Origin: Flavobacterium jejuense
Lineage (GTDB): Bacteria; Bacteroidota; Bacteroidia; Flavobacteriales; Flavobacteriaceae
Direction: 5' to 3'
Length of the DNA stretch: 64,000 nt
Assembly: GCF_006491595.2 (NCBI RefSeq)
Contig: NZ_VEVQ02000012.1
Span: 79,086-143,085, forward strand
Shown: piece after piece, positions 51,724 through 60,817 of the stretch
Layout of the letters: each line of letters starts with the position of its first letter
Position numbering within the stretch: position 1 is the stretch's first letter
Notes under the pieces: generated by a model
What the model was told of the DNA's origin: nothing
Database searches by the model: none
The model's input: only the letters and a program-made list of their open reading frames with translations
Made by a program: the position numbers and the translations under genes

Positions 51724-54089
51724 TTTAATTCATTCAACAAATCCTGATAAGAATATTTTTTATCCACAACCGTTGTATTTACAACCTTAACTCTAATTGC
51801 CTTAAGCCCTGAAACACCTTGTAAATCCTCTACTTCAAATTGTTCAATTGCATCTTCTAACAATGATTTATGTTGTAAATATTTAATGTATTTCAAATAT
51901 TCTTTTTCTTCGTGGGAGTGAGAATAAACTATGGTTATTTTTTCTTTCTCTGTAATGCGTTCATTTGTACCTAAAATCAATGCCTTGTCAATGCGTTTTT
52001 TTACAACTTCATATCTTGCATTATAGGAACCGTCAACATCAAAACGTTTTTCATCCATTCTAAAACGAATAGAAATAGGCGAACTAAATACTAAAATCAA
52101 AGAAGTAACATCAAGTGCATAAGGCAATGTGTCTTTTATCCTGTGATGCTCTAGTTCCATCTCACATAATGTTTGCAACTGCCATAGTCTTAAATTACTA
52201 ATATACATTTTATCAAAAGGTACATTTGGTGAAATTGAAGACCCTATATAAAGATTATGCTCTACACCATCAGTTTTAAAACGCTCATAATAGTGTGGAT
52301 AAATCTCTTGAGCTTCTAATTGTTTAGCATCAAGTATAGATGCCATTTTTTTATTTATAATAGCTAGTGTATAATCAAAATCCTTTCTATGATGATAAAA
52401 CATTCCTGTTTTTGAATCTAGGCTTTCAAGATAGCTTTCTATTTTTTCTTCTACAACAAGGTCATTTTTATTTGCATTTAAAATTCCATGAATCTCTGTT
52501 TCAATGTAACTCTGAATCTGCTGTTCCGTATCAGCTTTTAATGGCAATTTAAGTTCTCCTAAATATTCATTTAATTCAAACTTTCTTTGCTCTAAAATCA
52601 TAAGGTTTTGAGATGTTTTTATCATCCCTAAAATTGAAATCAAGGTCTCTATTTGTTGAACTAAATCTTTCTTTACTGTTTCATTTCTTTTATCTGAGGA
52701 TCCTTTTATGTCAATCTGACCATACATTGGATACACTTCCTTAAAACTAATCTCTTTAAAAATATAATCTTTTGTATTACTTATAGAATCAATATAATTT
52801 TTTGCTTCTCTTTTAAATTTCCAGTAAACACTTGAATGAATTGCTGTATATTCTTTTTGAATAATAGCTTCTTCAAGATTTTTTAAATCACTATTTGAAC
52901 GCTCTATAGTATCTGTAATAAATGGCATTACCAAATCTAACTTATTAGCATTTATAGAATTCAAAGCTCCTATTGTACTTGAAGCAACCTCCAAAACACC
53001 TAGTAAAACACCCTCTTTAACAATTGGTGCCATTATACAACTCTGAACGTCTTGCTCTAAAAGTATATTAGCTAATTTATCGAAATGTAAATCGTTCTTA
53101 TATTCTTTTACATTTGAAATTATCAGTTTTTTTTCATTTTTGATTAACAAATCAAATGAATAATCACATAAAACATCTTTACAATCCTCTTCTTCCAAGT
53201 TTTCCAACAAAAAACTTTTGAAATTAGAATTACTAAATGGAGGCTTAGAAAATGTCATTTCTTCGCTATTAAATTTAGTAAAGCCAATCCTTAAATCTGC
53301 AATCTTAAAAATTGATCTAAAAATAGTTTGAACAGCATTTATGTTCTCTAGATCTTTCTTTTTAAAATCCGATTTAATTAAAGTAGTTTTTAACTTAGAA
53401 ATTGCATGCTCGGTAGTAACATTTACAAGAGTCGCAATTACAAACCCTTTCAAAATCCATGATTCTTTTGGAAAATATTTTTTCCATAAATCAAGATCTT
53501 CATAGTTATCAATTAAATTTTTTATAATTTCTTGACTTAATTGGATGGATTTATCAGTCGGAAATATCTCAACAAAATCAGCATTATATAAAATTCTATA
53601 ATGCTCAACTATTCCATCACTATTAGGAATATCAAAGAAAATTGGATTATTAAATTCAATGTTTTGATTATAGTAGAAATTTAATATTAAACAGCAATTA
53701 AGCACATAAAACTTATGCGCATCAAAATCGCTAATATTTATCTCTAAACCATACCCAGCATCAGTTAAAATTTTTTTAAATCGCTCAGAATAATTAAATG
53801 TAATATTCTGAAAAGGAATTGTTGCCGCTTTAATTTCATTATTTGTCAATGAAGTAGGAAATAAATCAGCTAAAAGGTTTTTTACAAGACTTTTATTTTC
53901 ATAAATAACAGACAATTGCTCAATACCTTCTTTAAATTCTGGTTTTCTTCCAACCTCATTTAAAAGACTTTTTGCATAATTAGAACGATAGTCAACATCA
54001 GACATAGCTATCACCTCTAAACTCTCAATAAGCTTATGAAAAGATATTAAAATTTTAAAAGGACTGTCATATTGATATTCCAAAACCAT
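51720..54089 (-). CDS. GAF-domain protein
   Basis: 789 residues, cytoplasmic, no membrane segment. A GAF-like domain covers about 245-400 (LRIGFTKFNSEEMTF ... ILLEQDVQSCIMAPIVKEGV-type strand, LLGVLEVASST). The rest is helical and conserved-looking in flavobacteria; no output domain is recognised. A TAATTTTG promoter box upstream supports the start at 54089. Confidence 0.8.
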   Translation of the reverse strand: MVLEYQYDSPFKILISFHKLIESLEVIAMSDVDYRSNYAKSLLNEVGRKPEFKEGIEQLSVIYENKSLVKNLLADLFPTSLTNNEIKAATIPFQNITFNYSERFKKILTDAGYGLEINISDFDAHKFYVLNCCLILNFYYNQNIEFNNPIFFDIPNSDGIVEHYRILYNADFVEIFPTDKSIQLSQEIIKNLIDNYEDLDLWKKYFPKESWILKGFVIATLVNVTTEHAISKLKTTLIKSDFKKKDLENINAVQTIFRSIFKIADLRIGFTKFNSEEMTFSKPPFSNSNFKSFLLENLEEEDCKDVLCDYSFDLLIKNEKKLIISNVKEYKNDLHFDKLANILLEQDVQSCIMAPIVKEGVLLGVLEVASSTIGALNSINANKLDLVMPFITDTIERSNSDLKNLEEAIIQKEYTAIHSSVYWKFKREAKNYIDSISNTKDYIFKEISFKEVYPMYGQIDIKGSSDKRNETVKKDLVQQIETLISILGMIKTSQNLMILEQRKFELNEYLGELKLPLKADTEQQIQSYIETEIHGILNANKNDLVVEEKIESYLESLDSKTGMFYHHRKDFDYTLAIINKKMASILDAKQLEAQEIYPHYYERFKTDGVEHNLYIGSSISPNVPFDKMYISNLRLWQLQTLCEMELEHHRIKDTLPYALDVTSLILVFSSPISIRFRMDEKRFDVDGSYNARYEVVKKRIDKALILGTNERITEKEKITIVYSHSHEEKEYLKYIKYLQHKSLLEDAIEQFEVEDLQGVSGLKAIRVKVVNTTVVDKKYSYQDLLNELN

Positions 54090-54105
54090 GTCATTTAATT
54101 TTATA

Positions 54106-54134
54106 CAAAATTAAACATTAAAAAGCAAACACAA
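54106..54134 (-). promoter_or_regulatory. Promoter of the GAF-protein gene
   Basis: On the minus strand TTG (54134-54132) and TAATTTTG (54113-54106) are 18 bp apart, fitting the Bacteroidota consensus, 17 bp before the ATG. Confidence 0.5.
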
Positions 54135-54182
54135 CATTAAAACTTCAATTGATTCTTTTACAAAAAACCAGATAAAAAAAGA

Positions 54183-54213
54183 AAAACTCCAAAAAAAATA
54201 TTTTTGGAGTTTT
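54183..54213 (-). terminator. Terminator of tRNA-Val
   Basis: aaaactcc and ggagtttt (54183-54190 and 54206-54213) pair around an A/T-rich loop, immediately downstream of the tRNA on the minus strand. Confidence 0.7.
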
Positions 54214-54217
54214 GTTG

Positions 54218-54292
54218 TGGGCGATGAGGGGTTCGAACCCCCGACCCCCTCGGTGTAAACGAGGTGCTCTGAACCAGCTGAGCTAATCGCCC
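54218..54292 (-). tRNA. tRNA-Val (anticodon UAC)
   Basis: 75-nt cloverleaf: acceptor GGGCGAT/ATCGCCC, discriminator A, anticodon stem CCTCG/CGAGG with TAC in the loop, T loop GGTTCGAACCC. No encoded CCA. Confidence 0.95.
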
Positions 54293-54351
54293 TTATTGCG
54301 GGTGCAAATATAGAATAGATTTTATTAATTACAAATCTTTTTTAAAAAAAA

Positions 54352-55566
54352 TTACACAATTTCTGCAACTACAAAAGTACTTCCTCCAATGTAAATAAAA
54401 TCATTAGTTGTAGCGACTTTTTGCGCCTCTTTATAAGCCTCTGAAACAGAATTAAATACCAGTCCTTTCAAACCAAAATCATTAGCTTTTTGTTTTAAAG
54501 TTACTGCATTTAAACCTCTCTCTAAATTTGGTTTACAAAAATAATAATTCGCATTTCTTGGAAATAAAGACAAAATAGCATCTAAATCTTTATCCGAAAC
54601 TACCCCTAATACAATATGCAAATTCTCAAATTTCTCCTTTTTTATTTGATTTATTACAATTGCTAAACCATCAGCATTATGAGCTGTATCACAAACAATT
54701 TTGGGTTGAGATCCTAGAATTTGCCATCTTCCTAAAAGACCAGTGTTTTCTATTACGTTTAAAAACCCCTCTTTAACTGCTTTTGTTGGAATAATAAAAT
54801 TCTTTTTTAAAAACGCTAACGTTTGCAAAACACCTTTCTTGTTTGCTTTTTGATACTCTCCCAACAAAGTACTAGCCAAATCTGGTAAATCTAAATCTTG
54901 TGCAAAATAAACCTCTGTACCAACTTTCAAAGCTCGATTTAAAAAAACTGGCTTAGTCTCAGGTAAGTACTCACTAATTACTACTGGAACATTATTTTTA
55001 ACAATACCTGCTTTTTCGAAAGCTATTGCTTCCAAGGTATTTCCTAAAAACCGAGTATGATCAAAACCAATATTTGTTATTAGAGACACCAAAGGAGTGA
55101 TTACATTTGTAGCATCTAGTCTTCCTCCCATTCCAACTTCAATTATAGCTACATCTACTTCTTCTTTTGCAAAATAATCGAAAGCAAGACCAACAGTCAT
55201 TTCAAAAAAACTAAGATTATGAGATTCAAAGAAAGATTTATGCTTTACTACAAATTCAACCACAAATGCTTTGGAAATTTTATTTCCATTAATTCGAATG
55301 CGTTCTCTGTAGTCTTTTAAATGAGGAGAAGTATATAATCCAACCTTATATCCCGCTTCTTGCAATACAGAGGCTAATAATGAAGAGGAAGACCCCTTCC
55401 CGTTAGTTCCTGCTACATGTACAGATTTGAATTTGTTTTCAGGGTTTCCTAAATAATTTACTAATGAAATAGTGTTAGATAAATCATTTTTATACGCAAT
55501 TGCTCCTTGTTGTTGAAACATTGGCAACTGCTTAAAGAGCCAAGAAGTAGTTTCTTCGTATGTCAT
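54352..55566 (-). CDS. folC: Bifunctional folylpolyglutamate synthase/dihydrofolate synthase
   Basis: 404 residues. Mur-ligase-type ATP loop VAGTNGKGSSSSLLASVLQE, GLYTSPHLKDYRERIRING, EVGMGGRLDATNVI and the C-terminal domain (LGRWQIL ... CDTAHNADGL) identify FolC. It adds glutamate to dihydropteroate and folates in the cytoplasm. Same strand as the tonB-exbD-exbB genes downstream in coordinates but separated by a repeat. Confidence 0.95.
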   Translation of the reverse strand: MTYEETTSWLFKQLPMFQQQGAIAYKNDLSNTISLVNYLGNPENKFKSVHVAGTNGKGSSSSLLASVLQEAGYKVGLYTSPHLKDYRERIRINGNKISKAFVVEFVVKHKSFFESHNLSFFEMTVGLAFDYFAKEEVDVAIIEVGMGGRLDATNVITPLVSLITNIGFDHTRFLGNTLEAIAFEKAGIVKNNVPVVISEYLPETKPVFLNRALKVGTEVYFAQDLDLPDLASTLLGEYQKANKKGVLQTLAFLKKNFIIPTKAVKEGFLNVIENTGLLGRWQILGSQPKIVCDTAHNADGLAIVINQIKKEKFENLHIVLGVVSDKDLDAILSLFPRNANYYFCKPNLERGLNAVTLKQKANDFGLKGLVFNSVSEAYKEAQKVATTNDFIYIGGSTFVVAEIV

Positions 55567-55602
55567 TCAGTAGCAAAGCTTAGAGTTAGTTTGTATTTGA
55601 AA

Positions 55603-55665
55603 TTCCTGTCATCCGCTATATCTTTAAACTAAAACTCCGCTTAAAAGATACCGCTCCTATCAGGG
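55603..55665. repeat. Flavobacterial intergenic palindromic repeat, copy A
   Basis: Contains ttcctgtcatccgctatatc and ends ccgctcctatcaggg. It matches, with differences, the reverse complement of copy B at 56558-56624; together they flank the tonB gene. Confidence 0.6.
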
Positions 55666-55694
55666 TTAAAAAGTTATCTTTTTGTTTTTTTTGG

Positions 55695-56501
55695 TTATTC
55701 CCCTAATTTAAAGTTGATTACTACAAATCCTATTTGAGTTTCAGGAGCATTCGCATCCGCTTGCCATTTAAAGCTTTTAGCTGTCTCAAGAGCAGGATTA
55801 ACCAAACATGGATTAGTATTTGTAGTTCCTTGACTTCTCTCCGCTTTAATAACATTTCCGCTTCGATTTACCCAAATTTTCACTACTACTTTTCCTTCTT
55901 CATTACAATCTTGTTGTTTTTTAGTATTTCCAGCTAATTTTCTTCCAGCCAAACCCCAACCTGTTCCATTACCAGAACCAGTTCCGTTTCCTGTTCCATT
56001 ACCATAAAAACTATTTGAATATAAACTTCCATTTGGATCTCCTTTATCACCAGCTAAACCATCATCACCATGACCTCCTTGATTTGTTCCAGTAGATTTT
56101 GGACCGTTTAATAAAGCATCCAAAGCATTATTTGTTTCTTTAGAAGGTTTTGGTGTTTCTACTTTTGGTTTAACTGTTTCTTTAGGTTTCTCTGTTGGCT
56201 TTTTGGTGTCTTTTTTTGGAGTTACTACTACAGGAGCGTCTTCATCTTGTGTTAAGATTTCATCTTCTTGAGCCGTTACAGGTTCACTTACCGTCGGTTG
56301 TGGAGCAGACTGTATTGGTTCTGTAGGTTGAATATCTCCTTGACCAACATCACTTGTTCCAAAGTTTATAGCAATTCCGTTTTCAGGTGGTGGATCCATA
56401 TAAGTTAAACCTAAAAACACGCACAATAGCAACAAGATTGCAAATATTGCACTTGTAATCGCAAACGACTTTTTCTCTTCTGGTGTTTCTAGAAATTTCA
56501 T
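55695..56501 (-). CDS. TonB-like energy transducer
   Basis: 268 residues. One N-terminal membrane helix (about 14-34), a Pro/Lys/Glu-rich spanner (60-125), a Gly/Asn-rich stretch (150-185) and a C-terminal TonB-like domain (KVVVKIWVNRSGNVIKAERS ... FVVINFKLGE). It works with ExbB/ExbD, whose genes lie just upstream on the same strand, to power outer-membrane receptors or to couple a Tol-like function. Confidence 0.88.
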   Translation of the reverse strand: MKFLETPEEKKSFAITSAIFAILLLLCVFLGLTYMDPPPENGIAINFGTSDVGQGDIQPTEPIQSAPQPTVSEPVTAQEDEILTQDEDAPVVVTPKKDTKKPTEKPKETVKPKVETPKPSKETNNALDALLNGPKSTGTNQGGHGDDGLAGDKGDPNGSLYSNSFYGNGTGNGTGSGNGTGWGLAGRKLAGNTKKQQDCNEEGKVVVKIWVNRSGNVIKAERSQGTTNTNPCLVNPALETAKSFKWQADANAPETQIGFVVINFKLGE

Positions 56502-56557
56502 TTATATATGAATTTATCTTTTATAATACCCAATTTGTTATCACTCAAATGCCCTAG

Positions 56558-56624
56558 CCCTGATGGAAGCGACATCCTTTTATAAGTTTAGAAAACTTAT
56601 AAAAGATATAGCGAACAGCAGGAA
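56558..56624. repeat. Flavobacterial intergenic palindromic repeat, copy B
   Basis: Begins ccctgatggaagcgacatcc and ends gatatagcgaacagcaggaa, with an internal hairpin (ataagtttagaaaacttat). Inverse orientation relative to copy A. Confidence 0.6.
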
Positions 56625-56638
56625 ATAGCTCCAAAAAA

Positions 56639-57034
56639 TTATTTTGGATTAACCGCAACTACCATTTTAATTCCATTTCTGTAAGCAATATCCATAACAT
56701 ACACTACTTTTTCATGTGGCACTGATTTTTCAGCACGCAATACAATAGCTTTGTTTTCGGCATTTGCTACTAAACCTAATAATAGCGTTTCTAGTTGAGT
56801 TTCATCAATCTTATTTTTATCAATAAAAAAAGACAAATCTTTGTCGATACTCACAGAGATACTCTTATTACTGTCCGTCTTTCCTTTTCCTTTTGGCAGC
56901 ACCAAATCCAATGCATTGGTCGTTACCATTGTTGAAGTTAGCATAAAAAATATCAATAACAGGAATACAATATCCGTCATAGATGACATATTGAATTCTG
57001 TTGATACTTTATTTCTTGTTTTACCTAACTTCAT
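56639..57034 (-). CDS. exbD: ExbD/TolR-family biopolymer transporter
   Basis: 131 residues: a basic N-terminus, a single membrane helix with the functional Asp (SMTDIVFLLLIFFMLTSTMV, D21) and a periplasmic domain (KIDETQLETLLLGLVANAEN). One-base overlap with the exbB stop at 57034. Proton channel partner of ExbB. Confidence 0.92.
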   Translation of the reverse strand: MKLGKTRNKVSTEFNMSSMTDIVFLLLIFFMLTSTMVTTNALDLVLPKGKGKTDSNKSISVSIDKDLSFFIDKNKIDETQLETLLLGLVANAENKAIVLRAEKSVPHEKVVYVMDIAYRNGIKMVVAVNPK

Positions 57035-57738
57035 TATACTGGTTCATTTAATAAATCTAAGAAATCTACTGCATTTGCTTCCATTTGATTCACCACTTTA
57101 TTGGTTTTAACAACTAAGTGATTGTAACCAATGTAAGCAATAATACCTACAATTAATCCGACAACGGTTGTGGTCATTGCAGTATAAATCCCTTCAGCTA
57201 AAGAACCTACTTCTATTTGACCACCGCCACTAGCCATTTTATGAAAGGCAAGAATCATACCAACTACTGTCCCTAAGAAACCAATCATGGGTCCAGCTCC
57301 AGAAATAGTAGCTAGCATACTGGTGTTTTTTTCTAACTTATATAATTCGAGATTTCCAGCATTTTCAATGGCTGTATTAATATCTTCTAAAGGCTTTCCA
57401 ATACGTGAAATTCCTTTCTCAATCAACCTTGCTACTGGAGAATCTGTTTGTACACATAACATCTTTGCTGCGTCAATTTTACCTGTAGTTATGTTCATTT
57501 TTATATTATTCATAAAACTAGCATCTATTTTACTGGCTTTATTAATTGCCATCAGCCTCTCAAAATAAAGAAAAAGGGCAAAAAACAACAAAACAAATAA
57601 AACAAAAATTATAACTTGACCACCAATACCACCACTGGTTAACAATTCCCAAATGGAAAGAGTTTGTTCAACTGGTTGGTCTTCTAATAAAGTTTCATTA
57701 GCTACAGCTAAACTATCAACTTGAAGAAATATACTCAT
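57034..57738 (-). CDS. exbB: MotA/TolQ/ExbB proton channel protein
   Basis: 234 residues with three membrane helices (about 38-60, 140-165 and 185-207) and the conserved ISGAGPMIGFLGTVVGMILA and AMTTTVVGLIVGIIAYIGYN segments. Forms the proton-driven motor with ExbD and TonB. First gene of exbB-exbD-tonB. Confidence 0.93.
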   Translation of the reverse strand: MSIFLQVDSLAVANETLLEDQPVEQTLSIWELLTSGGIGGQVIIFVLFVLLFFALFLYFERLMAINKASKIDASFMNNIKMNITTGKIDAAKMLCVQTDSPVARLIEKGISRIGKPLEDINTAIENAGNLELYKLEKNTSMLATISGAGPMIGFLGTVVGMILAFHKMASGGGQIEVGSLAEGIYTAMTTTVVGLIVGIIAYIGYNHLVVKTNKVVNQMEANAVDFLDLLNEPV

Positions 57739-57786
57739 ATGAATTATTTTATAAAGTAATAACGAAAAAATAAATTAAAAATTACA

Positions 57787-59157
57787 TTAGTGAACAACGT
57801 TTAAAAGAAAATCCCTAATAAAAACAAATCCAATTGCTCCAGCTAAAAACCCAATTAAAGCTAACCAACCGATTTTTTTTAGATACCAAATAAAATCAAT
57901 TTTCTCCATACCCATAGCTACAACTCCTGCTGCAGAACCTATAATCAACATACTTCCTCCTGTACCTGCTGCATAAGCTATAAAATGCCATGCTGGCTCA
58001 TCCATACCGATTTGAAACATTCCTATACTAGCCGCAACTAATGGCACATTGTCAATAACTGCTGAACCTGCACCTAATAGCAAAACAACTAAATCAGAAA
58101 TTTTGGTTGAAGCGTGCTCTGTACCTAAATAAGGTACATTATTTTCTAATATTCCTGCAAAATCAAATAACATTCCTAAAGATTCTAAAGCTGCGACAGA
58201 CATTAAAATACCTAAGAAAAATAAAATACTTGGCATTTCAATCTTGGATAATGATTTATGCACTGGACTATGGTGATCTATAGTACCATCTCCGTCTCCA
58301 GAAGTAGCTCCACCCATACTGAATTTTCTATTACTTAAAAATTCAGCAACAGCTGCAACAATTGCTAAAGACAACATCATTCCTACATATGGAGGTAAAT
58401 GTGTAAATGTTTTGAATACAGGTACAAACAAAATTGAACCTAAACCAAGATAAAAAATTAAACTACTATATTTGGGAGTTGTTTTATCGTCATCATTTTC
58501 AGCATCAATATAACCTTTAAAGATCTTCATTCTCGAAGCTATGAATGTTGGTACAGCAAAACACAAAATAGAAGGTATTAAAACATGCTCTATTAATTGT
58601 GATGCAGAAACTTTGTTAGCAATCCACAACATCGTAGTCGTAACATCTCCAATAGGAGACCAAGCTCCTCCTGCATTTGCAGCAATAACAATTAATCCTG
58701 CAAACCACAAACGAGTTTCTTTCTCTTTTACTATTTTTTGAAGTATGGTTATTAAAACAATAGTAGCTGTTAGATTATCAATGATTGCAGATAAAACAAA
58801 AGCAAGTATTGTAAAAAGCCATAATAATTTAGATTTACTTTTTGTTTTTATGAAAGATTTAATTGTCGCAAAACCATCAAAATAATCAATAATCTCAACA
58901 ATAGTCATCGCTCCCATTAAAAATACAAGAATTTCAGCAGTTTTTCCTAAATGATGCAACAAAACCCCTTCTAGATGATGAGATTCTTTACCAACACCTG
59001 GAATTATATCAAAAACCTCTAAGTGATTAACTGCAATTAACGCCCACAAAATAGCCATCATAGCTAATGCGGGAATCAATTTATCTACTTTTAAAGAATG
59101 CTCCATTGCTATCGCTAAATAACCTAGAACAAATATTACTATCAGTAAAATTTCCAT
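57787..59157 (-). CDS. nhaD: NhaD-type sodium:proton antiporter
   Basis: 456 residues with about 12 membrane helices. The ion-transporter pattern of NhaD is clear: VLSAIIDNLTATIVLITILQ, NAGGAWSPIGDVTTTMLWIA, AGSAVIDNVPLVAASIGMFQ and GGSMLIIGSAAGVVAMGMEK. Exports Na+ for pH and salt homeostasis. Stands alone, 48 bp after the exbB start in the same direction. Confidence 0.94.
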   Translation of the reverse strand: MEILLIVIFVLGYLAIAMEHSLKVDKLIPALAMMAILWALIAVNHLEVFDIIPGVGKESHHLEGVLLHHLGKTAEILVFLMGAMTIVEIIDYFDGFATIKSFIKTKSKSKLLWLFTILAFVLSAIIDNLTATIVLITILQKIVKEKETRLWFAGLIVIAANAGGAWSPIGDVTTTMLWIANKVSASQLIEHVLIPSILCFAVPTFIASRMKIFKGYIDAENDDDKTTPKYSSLIFYLGLGSILFVPVFKTFTHLPPYVGMMLSLAIVAAVAEFLSNRKFSMGGATSGDGDGTIDHHSPVHKSLSKIEMPSILFFLGILMSVAALESLGMLFDFAGILENNVPYLGTEHASTKISDLVVLLLGAGSAVIDNVPLVAASIGMFQIGMDEPAWHFIAYAAGTGGSMLIIGSAAGVVAMGMEKIDFIWYLKKIGWLALIGFLAGAIGFVFIRDFLLNVVH

Positions 59158-59185
59158 TTTTATCGAGTTAAGTTTTGGGTTAAAT

Positions 59186-60412
59186 TTAAATTAACTGTTT
59201 TAATGCTATCTCAAAAGCTCTAGCACTTATATTCTTCTTATCAGTGCTAACAGCATGTACTTTTTCAATAGCATTTTTAATTCTATTTGAAGTATCAGAA
59301 AAAATAGCATCATCAGTCATTTGGACTTTTTTCTCCATAAAGTAGGCAAAAACTCTAGCCATACCACAATTAGCAATAAAATCTGGAATAAGACTAACTT
59401 TAGCATCTGTCTCTTCCATAATTGAACCAAAGAAAATTTCTTTATCAGCAAAAGGCACATTGGCACCACTTGAAATCACTTCTAAGCCTGAAGCAATCAT
59501 TTTATCCACTTGAGATTTAGTTACCAATCGAGAAGCTGCACATGGTGCAAAAATTTGAGCTTCAATGGACCAAATTTTTTCATTGATTTCCTCAAATGGA
59601 ATCATATTTGGAGCAACTAATTTATTTCCATCTTTATTTAAGAAAAGTGTCTTAATTTCTTCAAAAGAAAACCCTTGCTCATTAATCAAACCACCATCTC
59701 TATCGATAATACCTACAACTTTGGCACCCATTTCTGCTAAATAAAAAGCCGCAGCAGAACCAACATTACCAAATCCTTGCACAATAGCTTTTTTACCCTT
59801 TACGTCTCCTCCAAAAATTGTATAAAAATGGCGCACTGCTTCTGCAACACCATAACCTGTTATCATATCAGCGACAGTATATTTCCTATTAACATTAGGT
59901 GAGAAATTAGGATTTTCAATTACTTTAATTACACCTTGACGCAATTGTCCAATTCTATTAATTTTGTCTGCTTCAGTTGGTTTAAAATGACCATTAAAAA
60001 CACCCTCTTGCGGATGCCAAACACCACAATCTTCTGTCATTGGTATAACTTCATGAATTTCATCCACATTTAAGTCACCACCTGTTCCATAATAATTTTT
60101 CAATAATGGAGATACTGCTTTATACCATCTTTCTAAAACCCCTTTTTTACGAGGGTCATTGGGGTCAAAATTTATTCCCGATTTAGCACCTCCAATAGCT
60201 GGACCAGAAACTGAAAATTTCACCTCCATTGTTTTTGCTAGAGAAAGCACTTCATTCATATCTAACCCTTTACGCATTCTAGTACCACCTCCAGCAGCTC
60301 CTCCTCTTAAAGAGTTAATAACGGTCCATCCTTCTGCCTCTGTTTCAGGATCTTTCCAATTAAATACTATTTCTGGTTCTTTATTTTCAAATTTTTTAAG
60401 TAAATCTTTCAT
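59186..60412 (-). CDS. Glu/Leu/Phe/Val-type amino-acid dehydrogenase
   Basis: 408 residues from the ATG at 60412 (MKDLLKKFENKEPEIVFNWK). A longer frame from 60436 begins within the -7 promoter box (60434-60441), so the shorter start is chosen. Motifs: GGGTRMRKGL, GGAKSGINFDPNDPR with the catalytic Lys, and the NAD(P) site VQGFGNVGSAAAFYLAEMGA. Whether it acts on glutamate or branched-chain amino acids cannot be decided by eye. Confidence 0.92.
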   Translation of the reverse strand: MKDLLKKFENKEPEIVFNWKDPETEAEGWTVINSLRGGAAGGGTRMRKGLDMNEVLSLAKTMEVKFSVSGPAIGGAKSGINFDPNDPRKKGVLERWYKAVSPLLKNYYGTGGDLNVDEIHEVIPMTEDCGVWHPQEGVFNGHFKPTEADKINRIGQLRQGVIKVIENPNFSPNVNRKYTVADMITGYGVAEAVRHFYTIFGGDVKGKKAIVQGFGNVGSAAAFYLAEMGAKVVGIIDRDGGLINEQGFSFEEIKTLFLNKDGNKLVAPNMIPFEEINEKIWSIEAQIFAPCAASRLVTKSQVDKMIASGLEVISSGANVPFADKEIFFGSIMEETDAKVSLIPDFIANCGMARVFAYFMEKKVQMTDDAIFSDTSNRIKNAIEKVHAVSTDKKNISARAFEIALKQLI

Positions 60413-60433
60413 TATGATGTTAAAATTGGTAGA

Positions 60434-60441
60434 CAAATTTA
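60434..60441 (-). promoter_or_regulatory. -7 promoter box of the amino-acid dehydrogenase gene
   Basis: TAAATTTG on the minus strand fits TAnnTTTG and lies 22 bp before the ATG at 60412; a TTG sits 23 bp upstream. Confidence 0.55.
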
Positions 60442-60526
60442 AGTTTTTCCTTTTTTTTTAAAGGCAATTTTTCAAGTAATATTTTTAAACGGTCTATTAT
60501 TTAACAATTTTTTCACATATGAATGA

Positions 60527-60817
60527 TATTTTAAAATAAAATTAGAAGAATCATTCTTTTATCAAATACCAATCGGTAGATTTACAAAAATAATAAAGAA
60601 TAAACCTAGTTATTTTTCCACTTCAAAATTTGCAATAGAAATAACAACCGATTGCTTAATTACCCATAACAAAGAGGATAAAGATACCAATCCAAATTAT
60701 TCCATTCGTTTAAACGAAAATTGGAAAAACAGTAAGTTAATCCTTACGGAAGGATTGGGACATAATTTAAAAAGTAAAGAATTAGAAGACAAAGTAATTG
60801 ATTTCATAACTAATTAA
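60527..60817 (+). pseudogene. C-terminal remnant of an alpha/beta hydrolase
   Basis: No start codon, but the frame gives IPIGRFTKIIKNKPSYFSTS, LITHNKEDKDTNPNYSIRLN and KLILTEGLGHNLKSKELEDK and a stop at 60815-60817. The HNKEDKDTN (acid residue) and TEGLGH (catalytic His) motifs are those of alpha/beta-hydrolase C-termini. The N-terminal half with the nucleophile is missing. It overlaps the 3' end of anmK by 8 bp. Confidence 0.65.
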
